A program made the position numbers and the translations under genes. From Odiellus spinosus (lineage: Eukaryota > Arthropoda > Arachnida > Opiliones > Phalangiidae): DNA of 64,000 nt. How positions within the stretch are numbered: the first letter of the stretch is position 1; every line of letters starts with the position of its first letter. The DNA lies in contig OY987232.1 of the NCBI GenBank assembly GCA_963920705.1, positions 15,005,726 to 15,069,725 on the forward strand, read 5' to 3'. This document shows, piece by piece, positions 15,201 through 30,200 of the stretch. The notes under the pieces were generated by a model. It did not search any database. It was not told the origin of the DNA and saw only the letters and a list, made by a program, of their open reading frames with translations.

Positions 15201-18200
15201 CGCTTGTAATGCTTGGAGTACATGTCGAAAGAGTACTAGTTTCGGATTTAATGCTTGGGGTAGATGAAGGTATAGTACTAGTTTCGGATTTAATGCTTGG
15301 GGTAGATGAAGGAATAGTACTAGTTTCGGATTTAATGCTTGGGGTAGATGAAGATATAGTACTAGTTTCGGATGTTACTCTTGGAGTGGTAGTCGATATA
15401 GTACTTCTTTCGGATGTAATGCTAGGAGTGGATGTCGACGGAGTACTAGTTTCAGATTTAATGCTTAGAGTTGACGACAGAGTACTTATTACGGATGATA
15501 TAACAGAAGTGCCTGTCGACATAGTACTAGATTCGGACGTAATGCTTGGAGAGAATGTCGAAAGAGTACTAGTTTCGGTTTTGAGGCTTGGAGTGGATGT
15601 CGAAAGAATACTTGGCGTAGATGAAGATATAGTATTAGTTTCGCTTGTAATGAATGGAGTAGATGTCGAAAGAGTACTAGTTTCGATTGTAATGCTTGGA
15701 GTAGATGTCGAATGAGTACTAGTTGCGCTTGTAATGCTTGGAGTAGATGTCGAAAGAATACTAGTTTCGGATTTAATGCTTGGTGTTGATGAAGGTATAG
15801 AACTAGTTACGCTTGTAATGCTTGGAGTATATGTCGAAAGAGTACTAGTTTCGGATTTAATGCTTGGTGTTGATGAAGGTAAAGTACTAGTTTCGGATGT
15901 TACTCTTGGAGTGGTAGTCGATATGGTACTCGTTTCGGATGTAATGCTAGGAGTGGATGTCGATGGAGTACTAGTTTCAGATTTAATGCTTAGAGTTGAT
16001 GACGACAGAGTACTTATTACGGATGATATAACAGAAGTGCCTGTGGACATAGTACTAGTTTCGGATGATATAACAGGAGTGCCTGTGAAAATAGTACTAG
16101 TTTCGGATGATTTGCTAGGAGTGCCTGTGGACATAGTACTAATTTCGGATGATATGCTAGGAGTGCCTGTTGACAAAGTACTAATTTCAGATGTTATACT
16201 AGGAGTGTCTGTCGACATAGTACTAGTTTCGGACGTAATGTTTGGAGAGGATGTCGATAGAGTACTACTTTCGGATGTTGTGTTTGGAATGGATGTCGAA
16301 AGAGAACTAGTTTCGGTTTGGAGGCTTGGAGTGGATGTCGAAAGAATTCTTGGCGTAGATGAAGATATAGTACTAGTTTCGCTTGTAATGCTTGGAGTGG
16401 ATGTCGAAAGAGTACTAGTTACGGTTTTGAGGCTTGGAGTGGATGTCGAAAGAATACTAGTTTCGGATTTAATGCTTGGTGTAGATGAAGGTATAGTACT
16501 AGTTTCGGATGTTACGCTTGAAGTGGCTGTCGATATAGTACTAGTTTCGAATTTAATGATTGGTGTATATGAAGATATAGTACTAGTTTCGAATTTAATG
16601 CTTGGTGTAGATGAAGATATAGTACTAGTTTCGGATTTAATGCTTGGAGTTGACGACAGAGTACTTATTACGGATGATATAACAGAAGTGCCTGTGGCCA
16701 TAGTACTAATTTTGGATGCAATGCTTGGTGTAGATGAAGGTATAGTACTAGTTTCGGATGTTACTCTTGGAGTGGATGTCGACATAGTGTTAGTTTCGGA
16801 TTGAATGCTTGGTGTAGATGAAGGTATAGTACTAGTTTCGGACGTAATGCTTGGAGAGGATGTCGATAGAGTAGTAGTTTCGGTTATGAGGCTTGGAGTG
16901 GATGTCGAAAGAATACTTGTCGTAGATGAAGATATAGTACTAGTTTCGCCTGTAATGCTTGGAGTAGATGTCAAAAGAGTACTAGTTTCGGATTTAATGC
17001 TTGGTGTTGACGAAGGTATAGTACTAGTTTCGCTTGTAATGCTTGGAGTATATGTCGAAAGAGTATTACTTTCCGATTTAATGCTTGGTGTTGATGAAGG
17101 TATAGAACTAGTTTCGCTTGTAATGCTTGGAGTACATGTCGAAAGAGTACTAGTTTCGGATTTAATGCTTGGGGTAGATGAAGGTATAGTACTAGTTTCG
17201 GATTTAATGCTTGGGGTAGATGAAGGTATAGTACTAGTTTCGGATTTAATGCTTGGGGTAGATGAAGATATAGTACTAGTTTCGGATGTTACTCTTGGAG
17301 TGGTAGTCGATATAGTACTTCTTTCGGATGTAATGCTAGGAGTGGATGTCGACGGAGTACTAGTTTCAGATTTAATGCTTAGAGTTGACGACAGAGTACT
17401 TATTACGGATGATATAACAGAAGTGCCTGTCGACATAGTACTAGATTCGGACGTAATGCTTGGAGAGAATGTCGAAAGAGTACTAGTTTCGGTTTTGAGG
17501 CTTGGAGTGGATGTCGAAAGAATACTTGGCGTAGATGAAGATATAGTATTAGTTTCGCTTGTAATGAATGGAGTAGATGTCGAAAGAGTACTAGTTTCGA
17601 TTGTAATGCTTGGAGTAGATGTCGAAAGAGTACTAGTTGCGCTTGTAATGCTTGGAGTAGATGTCGAAAGAATACTAGTTTCGGATTTAATGCTTGGTGT
17701 TGATGAAGGTATAGAACTAGTTACGCTTGTAATGCTTGGAGTATATGTCGAAAGAGTACTAGTTTCGGATTTAATGCTTGGTGTTGATGAAGGTAAAGTA
17801 CTAGTTTCGGATGTTACTCTTGGAGTGGTAGTCGATATAGTACTTGTTTCGAAAGTAATGCTAGGAGTGGATGTCGAAAGAGTACTAGATTCGGTTTTGA
17901 GGCTTGGAGTGGATGTCGAAAGAATACTTGGCCTAGATGAAGATATAGTACTAGTTTCGCTTGTTATGCTTGGAGTAGATGTCGAAAGAGTACTAGTTTC
18001 GGATTTAATGCTTGGTGTAGATGAAGGTATATTACTAGTTTCGGATGTTACTCTTGGAGTGGTAGTCGATATAGTACTTGTTTCGAAAGTAATGCTAGGA
18101 GTGGATGTCGACGGAGTACTAGTTTCAGATTTAATGCTTAGAGTTGATGACGACAGAGTACTTATTACGGATGATATAACAGAAGTGCCTGTCGACATAG

Positions 18201-21200
18201 TACTAGATTCGGACGTAATACTTGGAGAGAATGTCGATAGAGTACTAGTTTCGGATTTAATGCTTGGTGTTGACGAAGGTATAGTACTAGTTTCGCTTGT
18301 AATGCTTGGAGTATATGTCGAAAGAGTATTACTTTCCGATTTAATGCTTGGTGTTGATGAAGGTATAGAACTAGTTTCGCTTGTAATGCTTGGAGTACAT
18401 GTCGAAAGAGTACTAGTTTCGGATTTAATGCTTGGGGTAGATGAAGGTATAGTACTAGTTTCGGATTTAATGCTTGGGGTAGATGAAGGAATAGTACTAG
18501 TTTCGGATTTAATGCTTGGGGTAGATGAAGATATAGTACTAGTTTCGGATGTTACTCTTGGAGTGGTAGTCGATATAGTACTTCTTTCGGATGTAATGCT
18601 AGGAGTGGATGTCGACGGAGTACTAGTTTCAGATTTAATGCTTAGAGTTGACGACAGAGTACTTATTACGGATGATATAACAGAAGTGCCTGTCGACATA
18701 GTACTAGATTCGGACGTAATGCTTGGAGAGAATGTCGAAAGAGTACTAGTTTCGGTTTTGAGGCTTGGAGTGGATGTCGAAAGAATACTTGGCGTAGATG
18801 AAGATATAGTATTAGTTTCGCTTGTAATGAATGGAGTAGATGTCGAAAGAGTACTAGTTTCGATTGTAATGCTTGGAGTAGATGTCGAATGAGTACTAGT
18901 TGCGCTTGTAATGCTTGGAGTAGATGTCGAAAGAATACTAGTTTCGGATTTAATGCTTGGTGTTGATGAAGGTATAGAACTAGTTACGCTTGTAATGCTT
19001 GGAGTATATGTCGAAAGAGTACTAGTTTCGGATTTAATGCTTGGTGTTGATGAAGGTAAAGTACTAGTTTCGGATGTTACTCTTGGAGTGGTAGTCGATA
19101 TGGTACTCGTTTCGGATGTAATGCTAGGAGTGGATGTCGATGGAGTACTAGTTTCAGATTTAATGCTTAGAGTTGATGACGACAGAGTACTTATTACGGA
19201 TGATATAACAGAAGTGCCTGTCGACATAGTACTAGATTCGGACGTAATGCTTGGAGAGAATGTCGATAGAGTACTAGTTTCGGATGTTGTGCTTTGATTG
19301 GATGTCGAAAGAGTACTAGTATCGGTTTTGAGGCTTGGAGTGGATGTCGAAAGAATACTTGGCGTAGATGAAGATATAGTATTAGTTACGCTTGTAATGC
19401 TTGGAGTTGATGTCGAAAGAGTACTAGTTTCGATTGTAATGCTTGGAGTAGATGTCGAAAGAGTACTAGTTTCGGATTTAATGCTTGGTGTTGATGAAGG
19501 TATAGTACTAGTTTCGCTTGTAATGCTTGGAGTATATGTCGAAAGAGTACTAGTTTCGGATTTAATGCTTGGTGTTGAAGAAGGTATAGAACTAGTTACG
19601 CTTGTAATGCTTGGAGTATATGTTGAAAGAGTACTAGTTTCGGATTTAATGCTTGGTGTTGATGAAGGTAAAGTACTAGTTTCGGATGTTACTCCTGGAG
19701 TGGTAGTCGATATAGTACTTGTTTCGGATGTAATGCTAGGAGTGGATGTCGACGGAGTACTTATTACGGATGATATAACAGAAGTGCCTGTCGACATAGT
19801 ACTAGATTCGGACGTAATGCTTGGAGAGAATGTCGATAGAGTACTAGTTTCGGATGTTGTGCTTTGATTGGATGTCGAAAGAGTACTAGTTTCGGTTTTG
19901 AGGCTTGGAGTGGATGTCGAAAGAATACTTGGCGTAGATGAAGATATAGTATTAGTTTCGCTTGTAATGATTGGAGTAGATGTCGAAAGAGTACTAGTTT
20001 CGATTGTAATGCTTGGAGTAGATGTCGAAATAGTACTAGTTGCGCTTGTAATGCTTGGAGTAGATGTCGAAAGAATACTAGTTTCGGATTTAATGCTTGG
20101 TTTTGATGAAGGTATAGTACTAGTTTCGCTTGTAATGCTTGGAGTATATGTCGAAAGAGTACTAGTTTCGGATTTAATGCTTGGTGTTGATGAAGGTATA
20201 GAACTAGTTACGCTTGTAATGCTTGGAGTATATGTCGAAAGAGTACTAGTTTCGGATTTAATGCTTGGTGTTGATGAAGGTATAGTACTAGTTTCGGATG
20301 TTACTCTTGGAGTGGTAGTCGATATAGTACTCGTTTCGGATGTAATGCTAGGAGTGGATATCGACGGAGTACTAGTTTCAGATTTAATACTTAGAGTTGA
20401 TGACGACAGAGTACTTATTACGGATGATATAACAGAAGTGCCTGTCGACATAGTACTAGATTCGGACGTAATGCTTGGAGAGAATGTCGATAGAGTACTA
20501 GTTTCGGATGTTGTGCTTGGATTGGATGTCGAAAGAGAACTAGTTTCGGTTTTGAGGCTTGGAGTGGATGTCGAAAGAATACTTGGCGTAGATGAAGATA
20601 TAGTACTAGTTTCGCTTGTAATGCTTGGAGTAGATGTCGAAAGAGTACTAGTTTCGATTGTAATGCTTGGAGTAGATGTCGAAAGAGTACTAGTTGCGCT
20701 TGTAATGCTTGGAGTAGATGTCGAAAGAGTACTAGTTTCGGATTTAATGCTTGGTGTTGATGAAGGTATAGTACTAGTTTCGCTTGTAATGCTTGGAGTA
20801 TATGTCGAAAGAGTATTAGTTTCGGATTTAATGCTTGGTGTTGATGAAGGTATAGAACTAGTTTCACTTGTAATGCTTGGAGTAGATGTCGAAAGAGTAC
20901 TAGTTTCGATTGTAATGCTTGGAGTAGATGTCGAAAGAGTACTAGTTGCGCTTGTAATGCTTGGAGTAGATGTCGAAAGAATACTAGTTTCGGATTTAAT
21001 GCTTGGTGTTGATGAAGGTATAGTACTAGTTTCGCTTGTAATGCTTGGAGTATATGTCGAAAGAGTACTAGTTTCGGATTTAATGCTTGGTGTTGATGAA
21101 GGTATAGAACTAGTTACGCTTGTAATGCTTGGAGTATATGTCGAAAGAGTACTAGTTTCGGATTTAATGCTTGGTGTTGATGAAGGTATAATACTAGTTT

Positions 21201-24200
21201 CGGATGTTACTCTTGGAGTGGTAGTCGTTATAGTACTTGTTTCGGATGTAATGCTAGGAGTGGATGTCGACGGAGTACTAGTTTCAGATTTAATGCTTAG
21301 AGTTGATGACGACAGAGTACTTATTACGGATGATATAACAGAAGTGCCTGTCGACATAGTACTAGATTCGGACGTAATGCTTGGAGAGAATGTCGATAGA
21401 GTACTAGTTTCGGATGTTGTGCTTTGATTGAATGTCGAAAGAGTACTAGTTTCGGTTTTGAGGCTTGGAGTGGATGTCGAAAGAATACTTGGCGTAGACA
21501 AAGATATAGTATTAGTTTCGCTTGTAATGCTTGGAGTAGATGTCGAAAGAGTACTAGTTTCGATTGTAATGCTTGGAGTAGATGTCGAAAGAGTACTAGT
21601 TTCGGATTTAATGCTTGGTGTTGATGAAGGTATAGTACTAGTTTCGCTTGTAATGCTTGGAATAGTCGAAAGAGTACTAGTTTCGGATTTAATGCTTGGT
21701 GTTGATGAAGGTATAGAACTAGTTACGCTTGTAATGCTTGGAGTATATGTCGAAAGAGTACTAGTTTCGGATTTAATGCTTGGTGTTGATGAAGGTATAC
21801 TAGTACTAGTTTCGGATGTTACTCTTGGAGTCGTAGTCGATATAGTACTCGTTTCGGATGTAATGCTAGGAGTGGATATCGACGGAGTACTAGTTTCAGA
21901 TTTAATACTTAGAGTTGATGACGACAGAGTACTTATTACGGATGATATAACAGAAGTGCCTGTCGACATAGTACTAGATTCGGACGTAATGCTTGGAGAG
22001 AATGTCGATAGAGTACTAGTTTCGGATGTTGTGCTTGGATTGAATGTCGAAAGAGTATTAGTTTCGGTTTTGAGGCTTGGAGTGGATGTCGAAAGAATAC
22101 TTGGCGTAGATGAAGATATAGTATTAGTTTCGCTTGTAATGCTTGGAGTAGATGTCGAAAGAGAACTAGTTTCGATTGTAATGCTTGGAGTAGATGTCGA
22201 AAGAGTACTAGTTGCGCTTGTAATGCTTGGAGTAGATGTCGAAAGAATACTTGGCGTAGATGAAGATATAGTATTAGTTTCACTTTTAATGCTTGGAGTA
22301 GATGTCGAAAGAGTACTAGTTTCGATTGTAATGCTTGGAGTAGATGTCGAAAGAGTACTAGTTGCGCTTGTAATGCTTGGAGTAGATGTCGAAAGAGTAC
22401 TAGTTTCGGATTTAATGCTTGGTGTTGATGAAGGTATAGTACTAGTTTCGCTTGTAATGCTTGGAGTATATGTCGAAAGAGTACTAGTTTCGGATTTAAT
22501 GCTTGGTGTTGATGAAGGTATAGAACTAGTTACGCTTGTAATGCTTGGAGTATATGTCGAAAGAGTACTAGTTTCGGATTTAATGCTTGGTGTTGATGAA
22601 GGTATAGAACTAGTTACGCTTGTAATGCTTGGAGTATATGTCGAAAGAGTACTAGTTTCGGATTTAATGCTTGGTGTTGATGAAGGTAAAGTACTAGTTT
22701 CGGATGTTACTCTTGGAGTGGTAGTCGATATGGTACTCGTTTCGGATGTAATGCTAGGAGTGGATGTCGATGGAGTACTAGTTTCAGATTTAATGCTTAG
22801 AGTTGATGACGACAGAGTACTTATTACGGATGATATAACAGAAGTGCCTGTCGACATAGTACTAGATTCGGACGTAATGCTTGGAGAGAATGTCGATAGA
22901 GTACTAGTTTCGGATGTTGTGCTTTGATTGGATGTCGAAAGAGTACTAGTATCGGTTTTGAGGCTTGGAGTGGATGTCGAAAGAATACTTGGCGTAGATG
23001 AAGATATAGTATTAGTTACGCTTGTAATGCTTGGAGTTGATGTCGAAAGAGTACTAGTTTCGATTGTAATGCTTGGAGTAGATGTCGAAAGAGTACTAGT
23101 TTCGGATTTAATGCTTGGTGTTGATGAAGGTATAGTACTAGTTTCGCTTGTAATGCTTGGAGTATATGTCGAAAGAGTACTAGTTTCGGATTTAATGCTT
23201 GGTGTTGAAGAAGGTATAGAACTAGTTACGCTTGTAATGCTTGGAGTATATGTTGAAAGAGTACTAGTTTCGGATTTAATGCTTGGTGTTGATGAAGGTA
23301 AAGTACTAGTTTCGGATGTTACTCCTGGAGTGGTAGTCGATATAGTACTTGTTTCGGATGTAATGCTAGGAGTGGATGTCGACGGAGTACTTATTACGGA
23401 TGATATAACAGAAGTGCCTGTCAACATAGTACTAGATTCGGACGTAATGCTTGGAGAGAATGTCGATAGAGTACTAGTTTCGCTTGTAATGCTTGGAGTA
23501 CATGTCGAAAGAGTACTAGTTTCGGATTTAATGCTTGGGGTAGATGAAGGTATAGTACTAGTTTCGGATTTAATGCTTGGGGTAGATGAAGGTATAGTAC
23601 TAGTTTCGGATTTAATGCTTGGGGTAGATGAAGATATAGTACTAGTTTCGGATGTTACTCTTGGAGTGGTAGTCGATATAGTACTTCTTTCGGATGTAAT
23701 GCTAGGAGTGGATGTCGACGGAGTACTAGTTTCAGATTTAATGCTTAGAGTTGACGACAGAGTACTTATTACGGATGATATAACAGAAGTGCCTGTCGAC
23801 ATAGTACTAGATTCGGACGTAATGCTTGGAGAGAATGTCGAAAGAGTACTAGTTTCGGTTTTGAGGCTTGGAGTGGATGTCGAAAGAATACTTGGCGTAG
23901 ATGAAGATATAGTATTAGTTTCGCTTGTAATGAATGGAGTAGATGTCGAAAGAGTACTAGTTTCGATTGTAATGCTTGGAGTAGATGTCGAAAGAGTACT
24001 AGTTGCGCTTGTAATGCTTGGAGTAGATGTCGAAAGAATACTAGTTTCGGATTTAATGCTTGGTGTTGATGAAGGTATAGAACTAGTTACGCTTGTAATG
24101 CTTGGAGTATATGTCGAAAGAGTACTAGTTTCGGATTTAATGCTTGGTGTTGATGAAGGTAAAGTACTAGTTTCGGATGTTACTCTTGGAGTGGTAGTCG

Positions 24201-27200
24201 ATATAGTACTTGTTTCGAAAGTAATGCTAGGAGTGGATGTCGAAAGAGTACTAGATTCGGTTTTGAGGCTTGGAGTGGATGTCGAAAGAATACTTGGCCT
24301 AGATGAAGATATAGTACTAGTTTCGCTTGTTATGCTTGGAGTAGATGTCGAAAGAGTACTAGTTTCGGATTTAATGCTTGGTGTAGATGAAGGTATATTA
24401 CTAGTTTCGGATGTTACTCTTGGAGTGGTAGTCGATATAGTACTTGTTTCGAAAGTAATGCTAGGAGTGGATGTCGACGGAGTACTAGTTTCAGATTTAA
24501 TGCTTAGAGTTGATGACGACAGAGTACTTATTACGGATGATATAACAGAAGTGCCTGTCGACATAGTACTAGATTCGGACGTAATACTTGGAGAGAATGT
24601 CGATAGAGTACTAGTTTCGGATTTAATGCTTGGTGTTGACGAAGGTATAGTACTAGTTTCGCTTGTAATGCTTGGAGTATATGTCGAAAGAGTATTACTT
24701 TCCGATTTAATGCTTGGTGTTGATGAAGGTATAGAACTAGTTTCGCTTGTAATGCTTGGAGTACATGTCGAAAGAGTACTAGTTTCGGATTTAATGCTTG
24801 GGGTAGATGAAGGTATAGTACTAGTTTCGGATTTAATGCTTGGGGTAGATGAAGGAATAGTACTAGTTTCGGATTTAATGCTTGGGGTAGATGAAGATAT
24901 AGTACTAGTTTCGGATGTTACTCTTGGAGTGGTAGTCGATATAGTACTTCTTTCGGATGTAATGCTAGGAGTGGATGTCGACGGAGTACTAGTTTCAGAT
25001 TTAATGCTTAGAGTTGACGACAGAGTACTTATTACGGATGATATAACAGAAGTGCCTGTCGACATAGTACTAGATTCGGACGTAATGCTTGGAGAGAATG
25101 TCGAAAGAGTACTAGTTTCGGTTTTGAGGCTTGGAGTGGATGTCGAAAGAATACTTGGCGTAGATGAAGATATAGTATTAGTTTCGCTTGTAATGAATGG
25201 AGTAGATGTCGAAAGAGTACTAGTTTCGATTGTAATGCTTGGAGTAGATGTCGAATGAGTACTAGTTGCGCTTGTAATGCTTGGAGTAGATGTCGAAAGA
25301 ATACTAGTTTCGGATTTAATGCTTGGTGTTGATGAAGGTATAGAACTAGTTACGCTTGTAATGCTTGGAGTATATGTCGAAAGAGTACTAGTTTCGGATT
25401 TAATGCTTGGTGTTGATGAAGGTAAAGTACTAGTTTCGGATGTTACTCTTGGAGTGGTAGTCGATATGGTACTCGTTTCGGATGTAATGCTAGGAGTGGA
25501 TGTCGATGGAGTACTAGTTTCAGATTTAATGCTTAGAGTTGATGACGACAGAGTACTTATTACGGATGATATAACAGAAGTGCCTGTCGACATAGTACTA
25601 GATTCGGACGTAATGCTTGGAGAGAATGTCGATAGAGTACTAGTTTCGGATGTTGTGCTTTGATTGGATGTCGAAAGAGTACTAGTATCGGTTTTGAGGC
25701 TTGGAGTGGATGTCGAAAGAATACTTGGCGTAGATGAAGATATAGTATTAGTTACGCTTGTAATGCTTGGAGTTGATGTCGAAAGAGTACTAGTTTCGAT
25801 TGTAATGCTTGGAGTAGATGTCGAAAGAGTACTAGTTTCGGATTTAATGCTTGGTGTTGATGAAGGTATAGTACTAGTTTCGCTTGTAATGCTTGGAGTA
25901 TATGTCGAAAGAGTACTAGTTTCGGATTTAATGCTTGGTGTTGAAGAAGGTATAGAACTAGTTACGCTTGTAATGCTTGGAGTATATGTTGAAAGAGTAC
26001 TAGTTTCGGATTTAATGCTTGGTGTTGATGAAGGTAAAGTACTAGTTTCGGATGTTACTCCTGGAGTGGTAGTCGATATAGTACTTGTTTCGGATGTAAT
26101 GCTAGGAGTGGATGTCGACGGAGTACTTATTACGGATGATATAACAGAAGTGCCTGTCGACATAGTACTAGATTCGGACGTAATGCTTGGAGAGAATGTC
26201 GATAGAGTACTAGTTTCGGATGTTGTGCTTTGATTGGATGTCGAAAGAGTACTAGTTTCGGTTTTGAGGCTTGGAGTGGATGTCGAAAGAATACTTGGCG
26301 TAGATGAAGATATAGTATTAGTTTCGCTTGTAATGATTGGAGTAGATGTCGAAAGAGTACTAGTTTCGATTGTAATGCTTGGAGTAGATGTCGAAAGAGT
26401 ACTAGTTGCGCTTGTAATGCTTGGAGTAGATGTCGAAAGAATACTAGTTTCGGATTTAATGCTTGGTTTTGATGAAGGTATAGTACTAGTTTCGCTTGTA
26501 ATGCTTGGAGTATATGTCGAAAGAGTACTAGTTTCGGATTTAATGCTTGGTGTTGATGAAGGTATAGAACTAGTTACGCTTGTAATGCTTGGAGTATATG
26601 TCGAAAGAGTACTAGTTTCGGATTTAATGCTTGGTGTTGATGAAGGTATAGTACTAGTTTCGGATGTTACTCTTGGAGTGGTAGTCGATATAGTACTCGT
26701 TTCGGATGTAATGCTAGGAGTGGATATCGACGGAGTACTAGTTTCAGATTTAATACTTAGAGTTGATGACGACAGAGTACTTATTACGGATGATATAACA
26801 GAAGTGCCTGTCGACATAGTACTAGATTCGGACGTAATGCTTGGAGAGAATGTCGATAGAGTACTAGTTTCGGATGTTGTGCTTGGATTGGATGTCGAAA
26901 GAGAACTAGTTTCGGTTTTGAGGCTTGGAGTGGATGTCGAAAGAATACTTGGCGTAGATGAAGATATAGTACTAGTTTCGCTTGTAATGCTTGGAGTAGA
27001 TGTCGAAAGAGTACTAGTTTCGATTGTAATGCTTGGAGTAGATGTCGAAAGAGTACTAGTTGCGCTTGTAATGCTTGGAGTAGATGTCGAAAGAGTACTA
27101 GTTTCGGATTTAATGCTTGGTGTTGATGAAGGTATAGTACTAGTTTCGCTTGTAATGCTTGGAGTATATGTCGAAAGAGTATTAGTTTCGGATTTAATGC

Positions 27201-30200
27201 TTGGTGTTGATGAAGGTATAGAACTAGTTTCACTTGTAATGCTTGGAGTAGATGTCGAAAGAGTACTAGTTTCGATTGTAATGCTTGGAGTAGATGTCGA
27301 AAGAGTACTAGTTGCGCTTGTAATGCTTGGAGTAGATGTCGAAAGAATACTAGTTTCGGATTTAATGCTTGGTGTTGATGAAGGTATAGTACTAGTTTCG
27401 CTTGTAATGCTTGGAGTATATGTCGAAAGAGTACTAGTTTCGGATTTAATGCTTGGTGTTGATGAAGGTATAGAACTAGTTACGCTTGTAATGCTTGGAG
27501 TATATGTCGAAAGAGTACTAGTTTCGGATTTAATGCTTGGTGTTGATGAAGGTATAATACTAGTTTCGGATGTTACTCTTGGAGTGGTAGTCGTTATAGT
27601 ACTTGTTTCGGATGTAATGCTAGGAGTGGATGTCGACGGAGTACTAGTTTCAGATTTAATGCTTAGAGTTGATGACGACAGAGTACTTATTACGGATGAT
27701 ATAACAGAAGTGCCTGTCGACATAGTACTAGATTCGGACGTAATGCTTGGAGAGAATGTCGATAGAGTACTAGTTTCGGATGTTGTGCTTTGATTGAATG
27801 TCGAAAGAGTACTAGTTTCGGTTTTGAGGCTTGGAGTGGATGTCGAAAGAATACTTGGCGTAGACAAAGATATAGTATTAGTTTCGCTTGTAATGCTTGG
27901 AGTAGATGTCGAAAGAGTACTAGTTTCGATTGTAATGCTTGGAGTAGATGTCGAAAGAGTACTAGTTTCGGATTTAATGCTTGGTGTTGATGAAGGTATA
28001 GTACTAGTTTCGCTTGTAATGCTTGGAATAGTCGAAAGAGTACTAGTTTCGGATTTAATGCTTGGTGTTGATGAAGGTATAGAACTAGTTACGCTTGTAA
28101 TGCTTGGAGTATATGTCGAAAGAGTACTAGTTTCGGATTTAATGCTTGGTGTTGATGAAGGTATACTAGTACTAGTTTCGGATGTTACTCTTGGAGTCGT
28201 AGTCGATATAGTACTCGTTTCGGATGTAATGCTAGGAGTGGATATCGACGGAGTACTAGTTTCAGATTTAATACTTAGAGTTGATGACGACAGAGTACTT
28301 ATTACGGATGATATAACAGAAGTGCCTGTCGACATAGTACTAGATTCGGACGTAATGCTTGGAGAGAATGTCGATAGAGTACTAGTTTCGGATGTTGTGC
28401 TTGGATTGAATGTCGAAAGAGTATTAGTTTCGGTTTTGAGGCTTGGAGTGGATGTCGAAAGAATACTTGGCGTAGATGAAGATATAGTATTAGTTTCGCT
28501 TGTAATGCTTGGAGTAGATGTCGAAAGAGAACTAGTTTCGATTGTAATGCTTGGAGTAGATGTCGAAAGAGTACTAGTTGCGCTTGTAATGCTTGGAGTA
28601 GATGTCGAAAGAGTACTAGTTTCGGATTTAATGCTTGGTGTTGATGAAGGTATAGTACTAGTTTCGCTTGTAATGCTTGGAGTATATGTCGAAAGAGTAC
28701 TAGTTTCGGATTTAATGCTTGGTGTTGATGAAGGTATAGAACTAGTTACGCTTGTAATGCTTGGAGTATATGTTGAAAGAGTACTAGTTTCGGATTTAAT
28801 GCTTGGTGTTGATGAAGGTAAAGTACTAGTTTCGAATGTTACTCTTGGAGTGGTAGTCGATATAGTACTTGTTTCGGATGTAATGCTAAGAGTGGATGTC
28901 GACGGAGTACTTGTTACGGATGATATAACAGAAGTGCTTGTCGACATAGTACTAGATTCGGACGTAATGCTTGGAGAGAATGTCGATAGAGTACTAGTTT
29001 CGGATGTTGTGCTTGGATTGGATGTCGAAAGAGTACTAGTTTCGGTTTTGAGGCTTGGAGTGGATGTCGAAAGAATACTTGGCGTAGATGAAGATATAGT
29101 ATTAGTTTCGCTTGTAATGCTTGGAGTAGATATCGAAAGAGTACTAGTTTCGATTGTAATGCTTGGAGTAGATGTCGATAGAGTACTAGTTTCGGATGTT
29201 GTGCTTGGATTGGATGTCGAAAGAGTACTAGTTTCGGTTTTGAGGCTTGAAGTGAATGTCGAAAGAATACTTGGCGTAGATGAAGATATAGTACTAGTTT
29301 CGCTTATAATGCTTGGAGTAGATGTCGAAAGAGTACTAGTTGCGCTTGTAATGCTTGAAGTATATGTCGAAAGAGTACTAGTTTCGGATTTAATGCTTGG
29401 TGTTGATGAAGGTATAGTACTAGTTTCGCTTGTAATGCTTGGAGTATATGTCGAAAGAGTACTAGTTTCGGATTTAATGCTTGGTGTTGATGAAGGTATA
29501 GAACTAGTTACGCTTTTAATGCTTGGAGTATATGTCGAAAGAGTACTAGTTTCGGATTTAATGCTTGGTGTTGATGAAGGTATAGAACTAGTTACGCTTG
29601 TAATGCTTGTAGTATATGTTGAAAGAGTACTAGTTTCGGATTTAATGCTTGGTGTTGATGAAGGTAAAGTACTAGTTTCGAATGTTACTCTTGGAGTGGT
29701 AGTCGATATAGTACTTGTTTCGGATGTAATGCTAAGAGTGGATGTCGACGGAGTACTTGTTACGGATGATATAACAGAAGTGCTTGTCGACATAGTACTA
29801 GATTCGGACGTAATGCTTGGAGAGAATGTCGATAGAGTACTAGTTTCGGATGTTGTGCTTGGATTGGATGTCGAAAGAGTACTAGTTTCGGTTTTGAGGC
29901 TTGGAGTGGATGTCGAAAGAATACTTGGCGTAGATGAAGATATAGTATTAGTTTCGCATGTAATGCTTGGAGTAGATATCGAAAGAGTACTAGTTTCGAT
30001 TGTAATGCTTGGAGTAGATGTCGATAGAGTACTAGTTTCGGATGTTGTGCTTGGATTGGATGTCGAAAGAGTACTAGTTTTGGTTTTGAGGCTTGAAGTG
30101 AATGTCGAAAGAATACTTGGCGTAGATGAAGATATAGTACTAGTTTCGCTTATAATGCTTGGAGTAGATGTCGAAAGAGTACTAGTTGCGCTTGTAATGC

